Below are positions 11,153 through 18,890 of a DNA stretch of 64,000 nucleotides, in pieces. The position numbers and the translations under genes were made by a program. The number at the start of each line of letters is the position of its first letter. Within the stretch, counting starts at the first letter, position 1. The stretch comes from Actinomadura viridilutea (GTDB taxonomy: Bacteria; Actinomycetota; Actinomycetes; Streptosporangiales; Streptosporangiaceae), in NCBI GenBank assembly GCA_003001795.1, contig PVNI01000006.1, forward strand, positions 242,500 through 306,499, read 5' to 3'. The notes below the pieces were generated by a model that was given only the letters and a program-made list of their open reading frames with translations, had not been told where the DNA came from and did not search any database.

Positions 11153-11395
11153 GTGCTCGAAGAAGCGCTCGAGCACCTGGTGCGCGGGATCGTCGAGCAC
11201 CCGGACGACGTCCGGGTCAAGGCCCGCCGGATCAGGGGCGGCCGGGTCCTCGAGGTGCGGGTGCACCCCGACGACCTCGGCAAGGTCATCGGTCGCAGCG
11301 GTCGCACCGCCAAGGCCCTGCGCACCGTGATCGGCGCCCTGTCCGGGGGCCGGCACGTGCGCGTGGACCTGCTCGACCTGCACGAGGTCCGCTGA
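11153..11395 (+). CDS. khpA: KH-domain RNA-binding protein KhpA
   Basis: A small 80-residue RNA-binding protein made almost entirely of one type II KH domain. The GxxG loop region is seen in HPDDLGKVIGRSGRTAKALRTVI, whose core is GRSG. KhpA binds RNA, often with KhpB, and affects cell-size and division control in Gram-positive bacteria. The GTG start lies one base after the rpsP stop and rimM begins two bases after this stop, so it is tightly coupled within the operon. The length is normal for the family (about 75-80 residues). Confidence 0.92.
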   Translation: MLEEALEHLVRGIVEHPDDVRVKARRIRGGRVLEVRVHPDDLGKVIGRSGRTAKALRTVIGALSGGRHVRVDLLDLHEVR

Positions 11396-11397
11396 CC

Positions 11398-12117
11398 GTG
11401 CGACCCCGCGCCGGCCGCGGTCCGGGGGCGGCGGAGCCCGCCGGGGGGCCGGGCGGCGCCTCGGCGCGCGCCCGCGGCGGCGCCCCGAAGGGGCGGCCCG
11501 CCGGAACCCCCGCCCGGCGTCCCGCCGGCGCGTCCGCGCAGGGCCGCGGCGCCGTGCCGGGGCGGCGCCCTCCCCGAACGCCGGGAGGGGCCGGGCCGGG
11601 CACCGAACCGGACGACCAGGTGGTGATCGGCCGGATCGGCCGCCCGCACGGGATCCGCGGCGAACTCGCCATCGACGTGCGCACCGACGACCCCGACCGC
11701 CGGTTCGCGCCCGGCGCCGAACTGGCCACCGACCCGGCGGACGTCGGCCCGCTGACGGTCGAGCGCGCCAGATGGCACGCGGGCCGGCTGCTCGTGCGCT
11801 TCTCCGGAGTCGACGACCGGAACGCCGCCGACGAACTGCGCGGCGTCTGGCTCGTCGTCGACCCCTCCGACATCCCCCCTTCGGCCGACCCCGACGAGTT
11901 CCACGACCAGGAGCTCATCGGCTTGGCCGTGACCACCGTCGACGGCGCCGACGTCGGCACCGTCGCGGAGGTGCGGCACCACGGACAGGACCTGCTCGTG
12001 GTGCGCCGGGCCGACGGAGGCGAGGTGCTGGTGCCCTTCGTCGCCGCCCTGGTCCCCGAGGTGGACGTCCCCGGGGGGCGGTTGCGCATCGACCCGCCCC
12101 CCGGCCTCCTCGACTGA
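11398..12117 (+). CDS. rimM: Ribosome maturation factor RimM with long N-terminal extension
   Basis: RimM binds ribosomal protein uS19 and helps 30S head maturation. The RimM core begins at about residue 72 (DDQVVIGRIGRPHGIRGELAIDVRTDD) and includes the PRC-barrel (HDQELIGLAVTTVDGADVGTVAEV). It ends LVPFVAALVPEVD...GGRLRIDPPPGLLD. Before it lie about 70 residues of Gly, Ala, Arg and Pro low complexity if translation starts at the GTG at 11398. The family is normally about 170-180 residues and this would be 239. An internal GTG just before the core (VVIGRIG, about 11620) could be an alternative start, so the extension may not be made. Spacing with khpA (2 bases) favours the long form. Confidence 0.9.
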   Translation: MRPRAGRGPGAAEPAGGPGGASARARGGAPKGRPAGTPARRPAGASAQGRGAVPGRRPPRTPGGAGPGTEPDDQVVIGRIGRPHGIRGELAIDVRTDDPDRRFAPGAELATDPADVGPLTVERARWHAGRLLVRFSGVDDRNAADELRGVWLVVDPSDIPPSADPDEFHDQELIGLAVTTVDGADVGTVAEVRHHGQDLLVVRRADGGEVLVPFVAALVPEVDVPGGRLRIDPPPGLLD

Positions 12118-12165
12118 GCCACCCCCGGGGCGACGCTCCCCGCGACCGGCACCACCGAAAGCCTG

Positions 12166-12951
12166 ATGAAGCTCGACATCGTCACGATCTTCCCGGAGTA
12201 CTTCGCTCCGCTGGACGTCTCCCTGCTGGGCAAGGCGCGCCGCGCCGGCCTGCTCGACGTGCGCGTGCACGACCTGCGGCAGTGGACCCACGACCGGCAC
12301 CGCACCGTCGACGACACACCGTACGGGGGCGGGCCCGGCATGGTGATGAAGCCCGAACCGTGGGGGGAGGCGCTGGACGCCATCGCGCCGCCCGGCGGGC
12401 CCGTGCCCCGGCTGATCGTGCCCACCCCGAGCGGCCGCCCGTTCACCCAGGCCACCGCCGTCGAGCTGGCCGAGGAGGACTGGCTGGTGTTCGCCTGCGG
12501 CCGGTACGAGGGCATCGACGCGCGCGTCGTGGACGAGGCCCGCACCCGCATGCCGGTGGACGAGGTCAGCCTGGGCGACTTCGTGCTGGCGGGCGGCGAG
12601 GTCGCGGTCCTGGCGATCGTCGAGGCGGTCGGGCGGCTGCTGCCGGGGGTGCTCGGCAACGCCGACTCGGTGGCCGACGACTCCTTCGCCCCCGGCGCGA
12701 TGGAGTCGCTGCTGGAGGGCCCCGTCTACACCAAGCCGCCGGTCTGGCGCGGCCGCGCCGTCCCGGAGATCCTGCTGTCGGGCAACCACGGCGCGATCGC
12801 CCGGTGGCGCCGCGACCAGGCGCTGCGGCGCACCGTGCGCAACCGTCCGGAACTGGCCGCGCGGCTGGACCCGGCGACGCTCGACGCGCAGGACCGCCGG
12901 GTGCTGGCCGAGGCCGGTTTTCCGGTGGACGGCGAGGATGTGGCACACTGA
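12166..12951 (+). CDS. trmD: tRNA (guanine37-N1)-methyltransferase
   Basis: TrmD methylates G37 next to the anticodon of tRNAs reading CNN codons and so prevents frameshifting. The 261-residue product starts [13 protein letters not shown] and has the SPOUT knot features [28 protein letters not shown], and [17 protein letters not shown]. It ends with a helical C-terminal domain ([28 protein letters not shown]). Position between rimM and rplS is the widely conserved order. The first five residues and the length match the family, so the ATG at 12166 is secure. Confidence 0.97.
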   Translation: MKLDIVTIFPEYFAPLDVSLLGKARRAGLLDVRVHDLRQWTHDRHRTVDDTPYGGGPGMVMKPEPWGEALDAIAPPGGPVPRLIVPTPSGRPFTQATAVELAEEDWLVFACGRYEGIDARVVDEARTRMPVDEVSLGDFVLAGGEVAVLAIVEAVGRLLPGVLGNADSVADDSFAPGAMESLLEGPVYTKPPVWRGRAVPEILLSGNHGAIARWRRDQALRRTVRNRPELAARLDPATLDAQDRRVLAEAGFPVDGEDVAH

Positions 12952-13078
12952 AACACCGCCGTGCGCGCGGGCGCCCGGCACACAGACTCCCATCAAGATC
13001 CACTTCGCGCGGCGCGACGCCCCCACCGCGTTCACCGGGGCCTCTCGACGCCGCGTATGACCATGAGGAACCGCTGTC

Positions 13079-13432
13079 ATGCACACCCTGATCCGTGAGA
13101 TCGAGCAGGCCACGCTGCGCACCGACCACCCGGCCTTCCGCCCGGGCGACACGGTCAAGGTGCACGCGCGCATCACCGAAGGCAAGGTCACCCGGATCCA
13201 GGTCTTCGAGGGCGTGGTGATCCGGCGGCAGGGCGGCGGCGCCCGCGAGACCTTCACCGTCCGCAAGGTCAGCAAGGGCGGCTACGGCGTCGAGCGCACC
13301 TGGCCGCTGAACAGCCCGCACATCGAGAAGATCGAAGTGGTCACCCGCGGCGACGTGCGCCGGGCCAAGCTGTACTACCTGCGCAACCTGCGCGGCAAGG
13401 CGGCCCGCATCAAGGAGAAGCGCGAATTCTGA
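13079..13432 (+). CDS. rplS: 50S ribosomal protein bL19
   Basis: bL19 sits at the 30S-50S interface. The 117-residue product carries the canonical segments [51 protein letters not shown] and [18 protein letters not shown]. An ATGAGGAACCGCTGTC leader precedes the ATG at 13079. The 127-base gap after trmD holds no gene that I can see. A strong terminator follows the stop and ends the rpsP-rplS cluster. Confidence 0.97.
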   Translation: MHTLIREIEQATLRTDHPAFRPGDTVKVHARITEGKVTRIQVFEGVVIRRQGGGARETFTVRKVSKGGYGVERTWPLNSPHIEKIEVVTRGDVRRAKLYYLRNLRGKAARIKEKREF

Positions 13433-13449
13433 TCGCGCCCGCCGCTTCC

Positions 13450-13492
13450 CGACGCCCCGGACCGAGCTCCGGGGCGTCGGCCTGTTTCCTCC
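13450..13492 (+). terminator. Hairpin terminator after rplS
   Basis: Perfect 12-bp inverted repeat (13450-13461 and 13468-13479) with a 6-base loop, followed by a pyrimidine-rich stretch containing TTT. It closes the ribosomal maturation operon before lepB. Confidence 0.85.
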
Positions 13493-13680
13493 GGCATTTT
13501 CCTCCCAATACCGGGTAATCGCTTCGAATTCGTCTTGTGGGCGGTGGGCCCGTTCAGGAACCCTTCGAGGGGAACGGAGCGTTGCCCGCAGTGGCGGGGA
13601 CGCGCGTCGGGCCCGGATCGGGCGCGACACGGTCCGGTGCGCGGTGCGACGGCGTCCGCGCCGATAGTCTTGCGCAAGGG

Positions 13681-14610
13681 ATGACTGACGAGGACGATCG
13701 GAGAGACGTGCGATCGGAAGCCGAGGGCGCGGTGCCCGACGACAAGCAGACCGTGACCTCCGGTGCGGAAGGCGCTGGCGACACGTCCTCGGACGACGGG
13801 GAGAGCGGCGGCCGCAAGGAGCGCAAGCAGGGCTCCTTCTGGAAAGAGCTGCCGATCCTCATCGGGGTGGCGCTGATCCTCGCCCTGATCATCAAGGCGT
13901 TCGCCGTGCAGGCGTTCTATATTCCGTCCGCGTCGATGGAGAACACCCTGCAGATCGGCGACCGCGTCCTCGTCAACAAGATCGTCTACCATACCCGCGA
14001 CGTGAAACGCGGCGACATCGTCGTGTTCAACGGCCTGGACTCCTGGGACCCCGAGGTCCAGGTGGAGGAGCCCGGCAACCCGGTCTCCCGGGCGCTGCGC
14101 GGCATCGGCCGGACCTTCGGCATGGTGCCCGGCGAGAAGGACTACATCAAGCGCGTCATCGGCGTCCCCGGCGACCACGTCAAGTGCTGCGACGCCCGCG
14201 GCCGCATCACCGTCAACGGCGTGCCGCTGGACGAGCGCTCCTACCTGTACACCGACCCCCTCACGGGCGAGCAGAACCGGCCGTCCAACGAGCCGTTCGA
14301 CCACGTCGTCCAGCCCGGCCAGCTGTGGGTGATGGGCGACCACCGCGAGGTCTCCTCCGACTCGCGGGCCCACCGCGGCGACCCCGGCGGCGGCACCATC
14401 CCCACCAACCGCGTCATCGGCCGCGCCTTCGTGATCGTCTGGCCTCCGAAGCACATGGGCACCCTCCCGATCCCGAAGACCTTCGAACAGCCGGCGCTGC
14501 AGGCGGCCGGGGCGGCCCTGCCCGCCACCCCCTTCGCGCTCGGCCTCGCGGGCGCCGTCCCCATCACCTACCTCCACCGCCGCTACCGCCTACGCCGCCG
14601 GCGCTCCTGA
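13681..14610 (+). CDS. lepB: Type I signal peptidase
   Basis: This membrane serine protease removes signal peptides from Sec and Tat substrates on the outer face of the membrane. The product has a charged cytoplasmic N-terminus, a membrane helix (LPILIGVALILALIIKAFAV) and the catalytic Ser in PSASMENTL. The general-base Lys is in YIKRVIGVPGD and the VMGDHREVSSDSR box is present. A second hydrophobic helix near the C-terminus leads to an Arg-rich tail. I choose the ATG at 13681. A TAGTCT -10-like hexamer at 13665-13670 would place the transcript start very near this codon, so it may be leaderless. An in-frame GTG at 13708 is an alternative. Confidence 0.94.
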   Translation: MTDEDDRRDVRSEAEGAVPDDKQTVTSGAEGAGDTSSDDGESGGRKERKQGSFWKELPILIGVALILALIIKAFAVQAFYIPSASMENTLQIGDRVLVNKIVYHTRDVKRGDIVVFNGLDSWDPEVQVEEPGNPVSRALRGIGRTFGMVPGEKDYIKRVIGVPGDHVKCCDARGRITVNGVPLDERSYLYTDPLTGEQNRPSNEPFDHVVQPGQLWVMGDHREVSSDSRAHRGDPGGGTIPTNRVIGRAFVIVWPPKHMGTLPIPKTFEQPALQAAGAALPATPFALGLAGAVPITYLHRRYRLRRRRS

Positions 14611-15354
14611 CCCGGCCACCGCACGGCCGTGAGGAATTTCAAGGCCGTCACCTCGACGACGCCCTGGGGCCCCGACGAAAGGTTGTTCAGACGGCCCGCG
14701 GGTCGCCCTGGGCTCCCGGTGTCGTCGCTCCGCCGCATCAGCTCGCAGCGATCCGCAGGTGCTCGAGCTCCATGTTGAGGCGCGGCTCCCAGATGGCCTT
14801 GACCAGCCGCCGTCTGGGGCGCCAGGGGCGCCGAGCCGTGGCGTGCCGGGATGCGGCACGCGGTGCAGAGCGCGATGCCAGTGCGGGCGGGGCCGACCCG
14901 AGCGATTACTTGCCCCTCGATGTCGTTGGTGTCCATCGGGGGCTGCCGGTGCCGTCGCGGTGCCGGTTGATGCGGCCTCGGCGCGCCCAGTACCCGCCGC
15001 CGTCCGGGGGAACGACCGAATCTATGTGACGTAGATGTGGACCAGGTCGCCGGCGCCGGTGCTTGCAGCGGAGAAAGGTGTCGCCGGCGGCCCGGTGCCT
15101 GCCGCTGGCGGCGCCGTGGCGTGCCGGGATGCGGCACGCGGTGCAGAGCGCGATGCCAGTCAGTGCGAGCGGTCAGGCGGAGAGGGCCGATCGTTGTGTG
15201 CGGCGCAGAGCGATCACCTACGCCTCGATACGTCCGTCGGGGGCTGCGATACGGGCTGCTGGAGCGGTAGGGCATGCCGTCGGCGGGGTGCCGGTACGGG
15301 CATGACTCCCATTCCGGGCGCCAGGACGGGTGCAAGAGACGTACGCTGCGGACC
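14611..15354. other. Gene-poor region with decayed coding remnants
   Basis: About 740 bases between lepB and rnhB hold no intact gene. Read on the reverse strand, fragments in different frames look once-coding: CTACRIPARHG occurs twice, and KAIWEPRLNMELEHLRIAA followed in another frame by ELMRRSDDTG near 14.72-14.79 kb resembles a helical ferritin-like domain. Stops and frame changes separate them. The 48-bp direct repeat listed separately belongs to this region. The remnant reading is inference with weak support. Confidence 0.35.
14835..15160. repeat. 48-bp perfect direct repeat inside a larger diverged duplication
   Basis: Bases 14835-14882 and 15113-15160 are identical over 48 bp. Similarity continues more weakly downstream of both copies (a GAGCGATnAC block, a CCTCGAT block and TCGGGGGCTGC). 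This indicates duplication of a unit of roughly 150 bp about 278 bases apart. Confidence 0.85.
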
Positions 15355-16095
15355 ATGAGAGGTCGTCCACTCCGCTACACCCCGCGCCGGGACGCCGGGT
15401 TGTACGCCTACGAGCGGGCGTTGGCGCACGCGGGCTTCAGCCCTGTGGCCGGTGTCGACGAGGCGGGCCGCGGCGCGTGCGCGGGCCCGCTGGTGGTCGG
15501 CGCGGTGATCCTGCCCGATGGGCGACGCGAGCGGATCGAAGGGCTGACCGACTCCAAACAGCTCACCCCGGCGCGCCGCGAGGAGCTGTACGACGAGATC
15601 GTCGAGCGGGCCGTGGCGTGGAGCACGGTGATCATCCCCTGCCACGACGTCGACCGGGTGGGGCTGCACCGGAGCAACGTCATGGGCATGCGGCGCGCGC
15701 TGGCGGCGCTGGAGCGGCGGCCCGCGTACGTGCTGAGCGATGGATTCGCCGTTCCCGGTCTGGACGTGCCGGGGCTGGCGGTCATCAAGGGGGACCAAGT
15801 GGCGGCATGCGTGGCGGCGGCCTCGATCGTGGCCAAGGTCACCCGTGACCGCATCATGATCGACTTGCACGAGCGTTACCCGGCCTATGGCTTCGATGTG
15901 CACAAGGGGTATGTGACGCGTGACCATTCAGCGGCTCTGGCCAGGTACGGGCCGTGTCCGGAGCATCGGTTCTCCTTCGTGAACGTGGGGCGCGCCGTGC
16001 GTAACAATGGTGGAGAGGCCATGGGGGAGGAGTCCGGGTACGGCCCCGCGGGGGAGATTCCCGGCGAGGGGCGGACGGAAGGGGCACGAGCGTGA
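15355..16095 (+). CDS. rnhB: Ribonuclease HII
   Basis: RNase HII cuts the RNA strand of RNA-DNA hybrids and removes single ribonucleotides from DNA. The 246-residue product has the active-site motif VDEAGRGACAGPLVVGAVI (Asp-Glu), the DSKQLTPARR loop, a later Asp in LSDGF, and SIVAKVTRDR followed by GFDVHKGYVTRDHSAAL. The ATG at 15355 is chosen because conserved sequence starts soon after. A TACGCT hexamer at 15342-15347 suggests a short or absent leader. The C-terminal 25 residues are Gly/Glu-rich. The stop overlaps the GTG of the DUF2469 gene. Confidence 0.94.
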   Translation: MRGRPLRYTPRRDAGLYAYERALAHAGFSPVAGVDEAGRGACAGPLVVGAVILPDGRRERIEGLTDSKQLTPARREELYDEIVERAVAWSTVIIPCHDVDRVGLHRSNVMGMRRALAALERRPAYVLSDGFAVPGLDVPGLAVIKGDQVAACVAAASIVAKVTRDRIMIDLHERYPAYGFDVHKGYVTRDHSAALARYGPCPEHRFSFVNVGRAVRNNGGEAMGEESGYGPAGEIPGEGRTEGARA

Positions 16096-16406
16096 GCGCC
16101 GAGGATCTCGAGAAGTACGAGACCGAGATGGAGCTGCAGCTCTATCGCGAGTACCGCGACGTCGTCGGCCTGTTCACCTACGTGGTGGAGACGGAGCGGC
16201 GGTTCTATCTCACCAACTCGGTGGACCTGCAGGTGCGCAGCTCCGACAACGGCGAGGTGTTCTTCGAGGTCACCATGCAGGACGCCTGGGTCTGGGACAT
16301 GTACCGTCCTGCGCGCTTCGTCAAGAACGTCCGCGTCGTCACGTTCAAGGACGTCAACATCGAGGAACTCGCCAAGAGCGACTTCGAACTGCCGGCGGCC
16401 CACTGA
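16092..16406 (+). CDS. DUF2469 family protein
   Basis: A 104-residue acidic, aromatic-rich soluble protein, conserved immediately downstream of rnhB across Actinobacteria. Recognisable segments are EDLEKYETEMELQLYREYRDVV, FTYVVETERRFYLTNSVDL and VRVVTFKDVNIEELAKSDFELP. No catalytic motif or membrane segment is visible and the molecular function is unknown. Translation is coupled to rnhB through a GTGA overlap. In M. tuberculosis and S. coelicolor the next genes are yraN-comM-dprA on the same strand; here that block is reversed. Confidence 0.92.
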   Translation: MSAEDLEKYETEMELQLYREYRDVVGLFTYVVETERRFYLTNSVDLQVRSSDNGEVFFEVTMQDAWVWDMYRPARFVKNVRVVTFKDVNIEELAKSDFELPAAH

Positions 16407-16521
16407 GCCCACCGGACCGCACGAACTGCCGGGCATTGTCGGCCGACTCAGCAAGACGGACATCACTTTCTCTCCGATCCCGCCTCTCCACCCCACCGCG
16501 AGCCTCCAGGCCACAGGGCTG

Positions 16522-16890
16522 CGAGCAGGCTGCTCCAAGGCCGTCTCCGCGGACTCACCGCATGTCCGGTGAGCGGGTCCGGTGCGGCTCGATCGTCCAT
16601 GGGGACCGCTGACCGTGTCGGGCTGGGCGAGCTCCAACGTGGTCGGCGGCGATGCCGTCGATCCGCTCGGCGCCGTGGCGCGTGGCGTACAGGCTCTGGC
16701 GTAGATCGGCTGCGAGGCTCTGGCCAGGGCTCGGGGCCGTGAGCGGGCTGCTTCATGGTCGTCTCCGGCGACTCGCCGCACGCTAGGCGAGAGGGTCCGG
16801 CGCGGCTCGATCGTCCATGGGGGATCGCCTGATCGCGTCGGGCTGGGCGAGCTCCAACGTGGTCGGCGGCGATGCCGCTGGCCCGCTCGG
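16522..16890. repeat. Two imperfect 150-bp direct repeats next to the TnpB remnant
   Basis: The segments 16522-16670 and 16741-16890 are clearly similar along their length. The best-preserved core runs over about 60 bp around the shared GGGCTGGGCGAGCTCCAACG. The second copy ends about 20 bases before the recognisable TnpB sequence begins. Neither copy contains a gene I recognise. Reverse-strand translation gives similar short peptides (IAADHVGARPAR) in both, so they may be duplicated gene debris. Confidence 0.75.
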
Positions 16891-16911
16891 CGGCCCGCTG
16901 GGGGGAACGGG

Positions 16912-17713
16912 CGTTCATACCTGGCGAAGATGGACGACCCGCTGCACATCGTGTGGTCTCGTCCCCTCCCAGAAGGTGCGGAGCCGTCCACGGTGACGGT
17001 GTCGCGCGGCGGGACGCTGGTTCGTGCCCATCCTGGTCGAGGAGAACATCCCGCCCGCCTGCCCCGGTCGAGCCGGCTGTGGGGTGGAGCTGGTATCACC
17101 TGCCTGGTGACGCTGTCCACCGGGGAGAGGATCGACAACCCCAGGCATGAGCGCCGGGACCGGCGCAGGCTCGCCAAGGCGCAGCGTGCCCGGTCCCGTA
17201 CAGCCAAGGGCAGCGTGAACCGGGACAAGACCCGACGGCGGGTCGCCCGCATCGCCGACCGGTGCCGCGACGTTCTGCACAAGATCACCACTCGGCTCGT
17301 CCGTGAGAACCAAACGGTCGTGATCGAGGACCTGACCGCCCGCACCATGGTCCGCAACCGCTCGCTGGCCCGCGCCATCTCCGATGCGGCGTGCCGTCAG
17401 CTGCGGTCGATGTCGGACTACAAGTGCGACTGGTACCGGCGCGAACTGGTCACGGTTGACCGGTGGTTCCCTTCCTCCAAGCTGTGCTCGGCGTGCGGCA
17501 CCTTGCGGGACGAGATGCCGCTGAACGTCCGGAGGCGGGAATGCGCCTGCGGCGCGGTCCACGACCGCGATGTGAACGCGGCCAAGAACGTGCTCGCCGC
17601 CGGGCTGGCGGACAGGCAGAACGCCTGTGGAGCTGGTGTGAGACCTCAACGAGAGTCCTCTCGGACGAGGCGGCTGGCTGTGAAGCAGGAAGGCCGACCG
17701 GCGACCTTTGAAG
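16912..17713 (+). pseudogene. tnpB: Broken IS200/IS605-family TnpB (RNA-guided nuclease) remnant
   Basis: TnpB is the RuvC-type nuclease of IS605/IS1341-like elements. Recognisable pieces appear in order but in different frames: YLAKMDDPLHIVWSRPLPEG (from about 16918), RWFVPILVEENIPPA in a second frame near 17020-17065, APVEPAVGW in a third, then GITCLVTLSTGERIDNPRH back in the first from about 17090. The C-terminal half is intact: the RuvC Glu in VVIEDL, RWFPSSKLCSACG and CACGAVHDRDVNAAKN with the final RuvC Asp. The first RuvC Asp motif (usually GxDxG) falls at a frameshift and is lost. The N-terminal 100 or more residues are missing and no proper stop is seen. It is dead as a protein. Confidence 0.85.
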
Positions 17714-17744
17714 GCCCCGCCTTTAGGCCGGGGGAGGAAGTCAA
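17714..17744 (+). mobile_element. IS605-type right-end hairpin
   Basis: CCCCGCCT, a two-base loop and a G-rich partner strand with one bulge form an imperfect hairpin at 17715-17734, followed by GGAAGTCAA. This is the usual right-end form of IS605/IS1341-type elements, where it also forms the 3' part of the omega (guide) RNA. The element would end at about 17744, six bases from the dprA stop codon. The flanking bases, which would be the guide in an active element, are the 3' end of dprA. Confidence 0.65.
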
Positions 17745-17750
17745 CTGCGG

Positions 17751-18890
17751 CTATTTCGGCTGTTTGGCGGACTTGGTGAGGCGCCAGCCGCCGGAGCAGC
17801 GTTCGACGAAGCCGCCGGCGGCCAGGAGGCCGAGCTTGCCGTTGACCGTGGCCAGGTCCACGCCCGCCTTGACGGCGATCTGGGCCGGGCCCGCGGCGCC
17901 CCTGGCGGGGAGGGCTTCCAGGACGGCGCGGGCGGTGGGCTCCAGACGGTCGCGGGGGAGCACGGGGCCGGACGGGACCGGGGCCAGGTCGTCGCCGATC
18001 CGGCCGACCGCCTCGATGATCTCCTCGGAGCGGGTGACCAGTGTCGCGGACGGGTCGTCTCGGAGCAGTTTGTGGCAGCCCACCGATGTCCGGGAGTCGA
18101 CCGGGCCGGGAACCGCCATGAGGACGCGGCCCAGCCTGCGGGTCCAGGCGGCGGTGCTGAGGGCCCCGCTGCGCGCCTCGGCTTCGACGACCACCGTGCC
18201 GCGGCACAGCGCCGCGATGACCCGGTTGCGGACGAGGAAGCGCAGGCGGTGCGGTTCCACGCCCGGCGGGGACTCGCTGACGAGCAGCGTGCGGCGGGCG
18301 ATCTCGGCGAACAGCCCGTCGTTGGACGCCGGATACGGCACGTCCACGCCGTTGGCGAGCACCGCGATCGTCGGGCCGTCGGCCGCCAGGGCGCCCCGGT
18401 GGGCGGCCGCGTCGATGCCGAGCGCCCCTCCCGAGACCACCGTCCAGCCGCGTTCGGCCAGGTCGGCGGCGAATCCGGCGGCCAGCCGCAGGCCGTAGGA
18501 CGAGGCCGCGCGGGATCCGACCATGGCCACCGAGCGCAGGCACGTGTTGCGCAGGTCGCCGGGGCCGCGCAGCCAGAGCGCGTAAGGGCGCTCCCCGCCC
18601 AGATCGTCCAGCGTGGTGGGCCATTCCGGGTCGCCCGGGCAGAGCAGACGGCCGCCCAGCCGTTCGCAGATTTCCAGGTCGCGTCCGGGGTCTGCGGCGG
18701 CCGACCGGATACGCCAGTGTTCGACTCGGCGGACGACGCGTTCGGAGAGCAGGTCTCCGGGGATGTCGCCGGTGCGGATCGCCTCGACGGCCCCGACCGG
18801 GCCGAGGCGGTCGATGACGCGGTTGAGCAGGGCGTCGCCCGGTTCGGCCGTGGCGGTCAGGGCGGCCCTGGCCAGACGTTCGTCGGTCAT
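17751..18890 (-). CDS. dprA: DNA processing protein DprA
   Basis: DprA binds incoming single-stranded DNA and loads RecA during transformation; it is widespread even in non-competent bacteria. The 379-residue product has the Rossmann-like core with VAMVGSRAASSYGLRLAAGFAADLA, TVVSGGALGIDAAAHRGAL, PASNDGLFAEIA, FLVRNRVIAALCRGTVVVEA and SGALSTAAWTRRLGR. It ends with a winged-helix-like C-terminal domain. Its ATG overlaps the comM stop codon (ATGA), so the two are coupled. A TnpB right end sits just beyond its stop codon. Orientation is opposite to rnhB and xerC. Confidence 0.94.
   Translation of the reverse strand: MTDERLARAALTATAEPGDALLNRVIDRLGPVGAVEAIRTGDIPGDLLSERVVRRVEHWRIRSAAADPGRDLEICERLGGRLLCPGDPEWPTTLDDLGGERPYALWLRGPGDLRNTCLRSVAMVGSRAASSYGLRLAAGFAADLAERGWTVVSGGALGIDAAAHRGALAADGPTIAVLANGVDVPYPASNDGLFAEIARRTLLVSESPPGVEPHRLRFLVRNRVIAALCRGTVVVEAEARSGALSTAAWTRRLGRVLMAVPGPVDSRTSVGCHKLLRDDPSATLVTRSEEIIEAVGRIGDDLAPVPSGPVLPRDRLEPTARAVLEALPARGAAGPAQIAVKAGVDLATVNGKLGLLAAGGFVERCSGGWRLTKSAKQPK

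Noticed and set aside
12952..13078. Ribosomal protein leader (L19-type autoregulatory RNA) before rplS
   Set aside because: No convincing conserved fold could be drawn and known L19 leaders are described mainly in Firmicutes.
14835..15160. CRISPR array considered for the 48-bp repeats
   Set aside because: Only two copies, 278 bases apart, with related rather than unique sequence between and no cas genes.
14583..15356. 257-codon reverse open frame between lepB and rnhB
   Set aside because: It runs into the lepB end, the peptide is compositionally biased and recognisable fragments occur in other frames, so it is not an intact gene.
16930..18498. 522-codon forward frame as a single protein
   Set aside because: Its first 240 codons are a broken TnpB and the rest is antisense to dprA.
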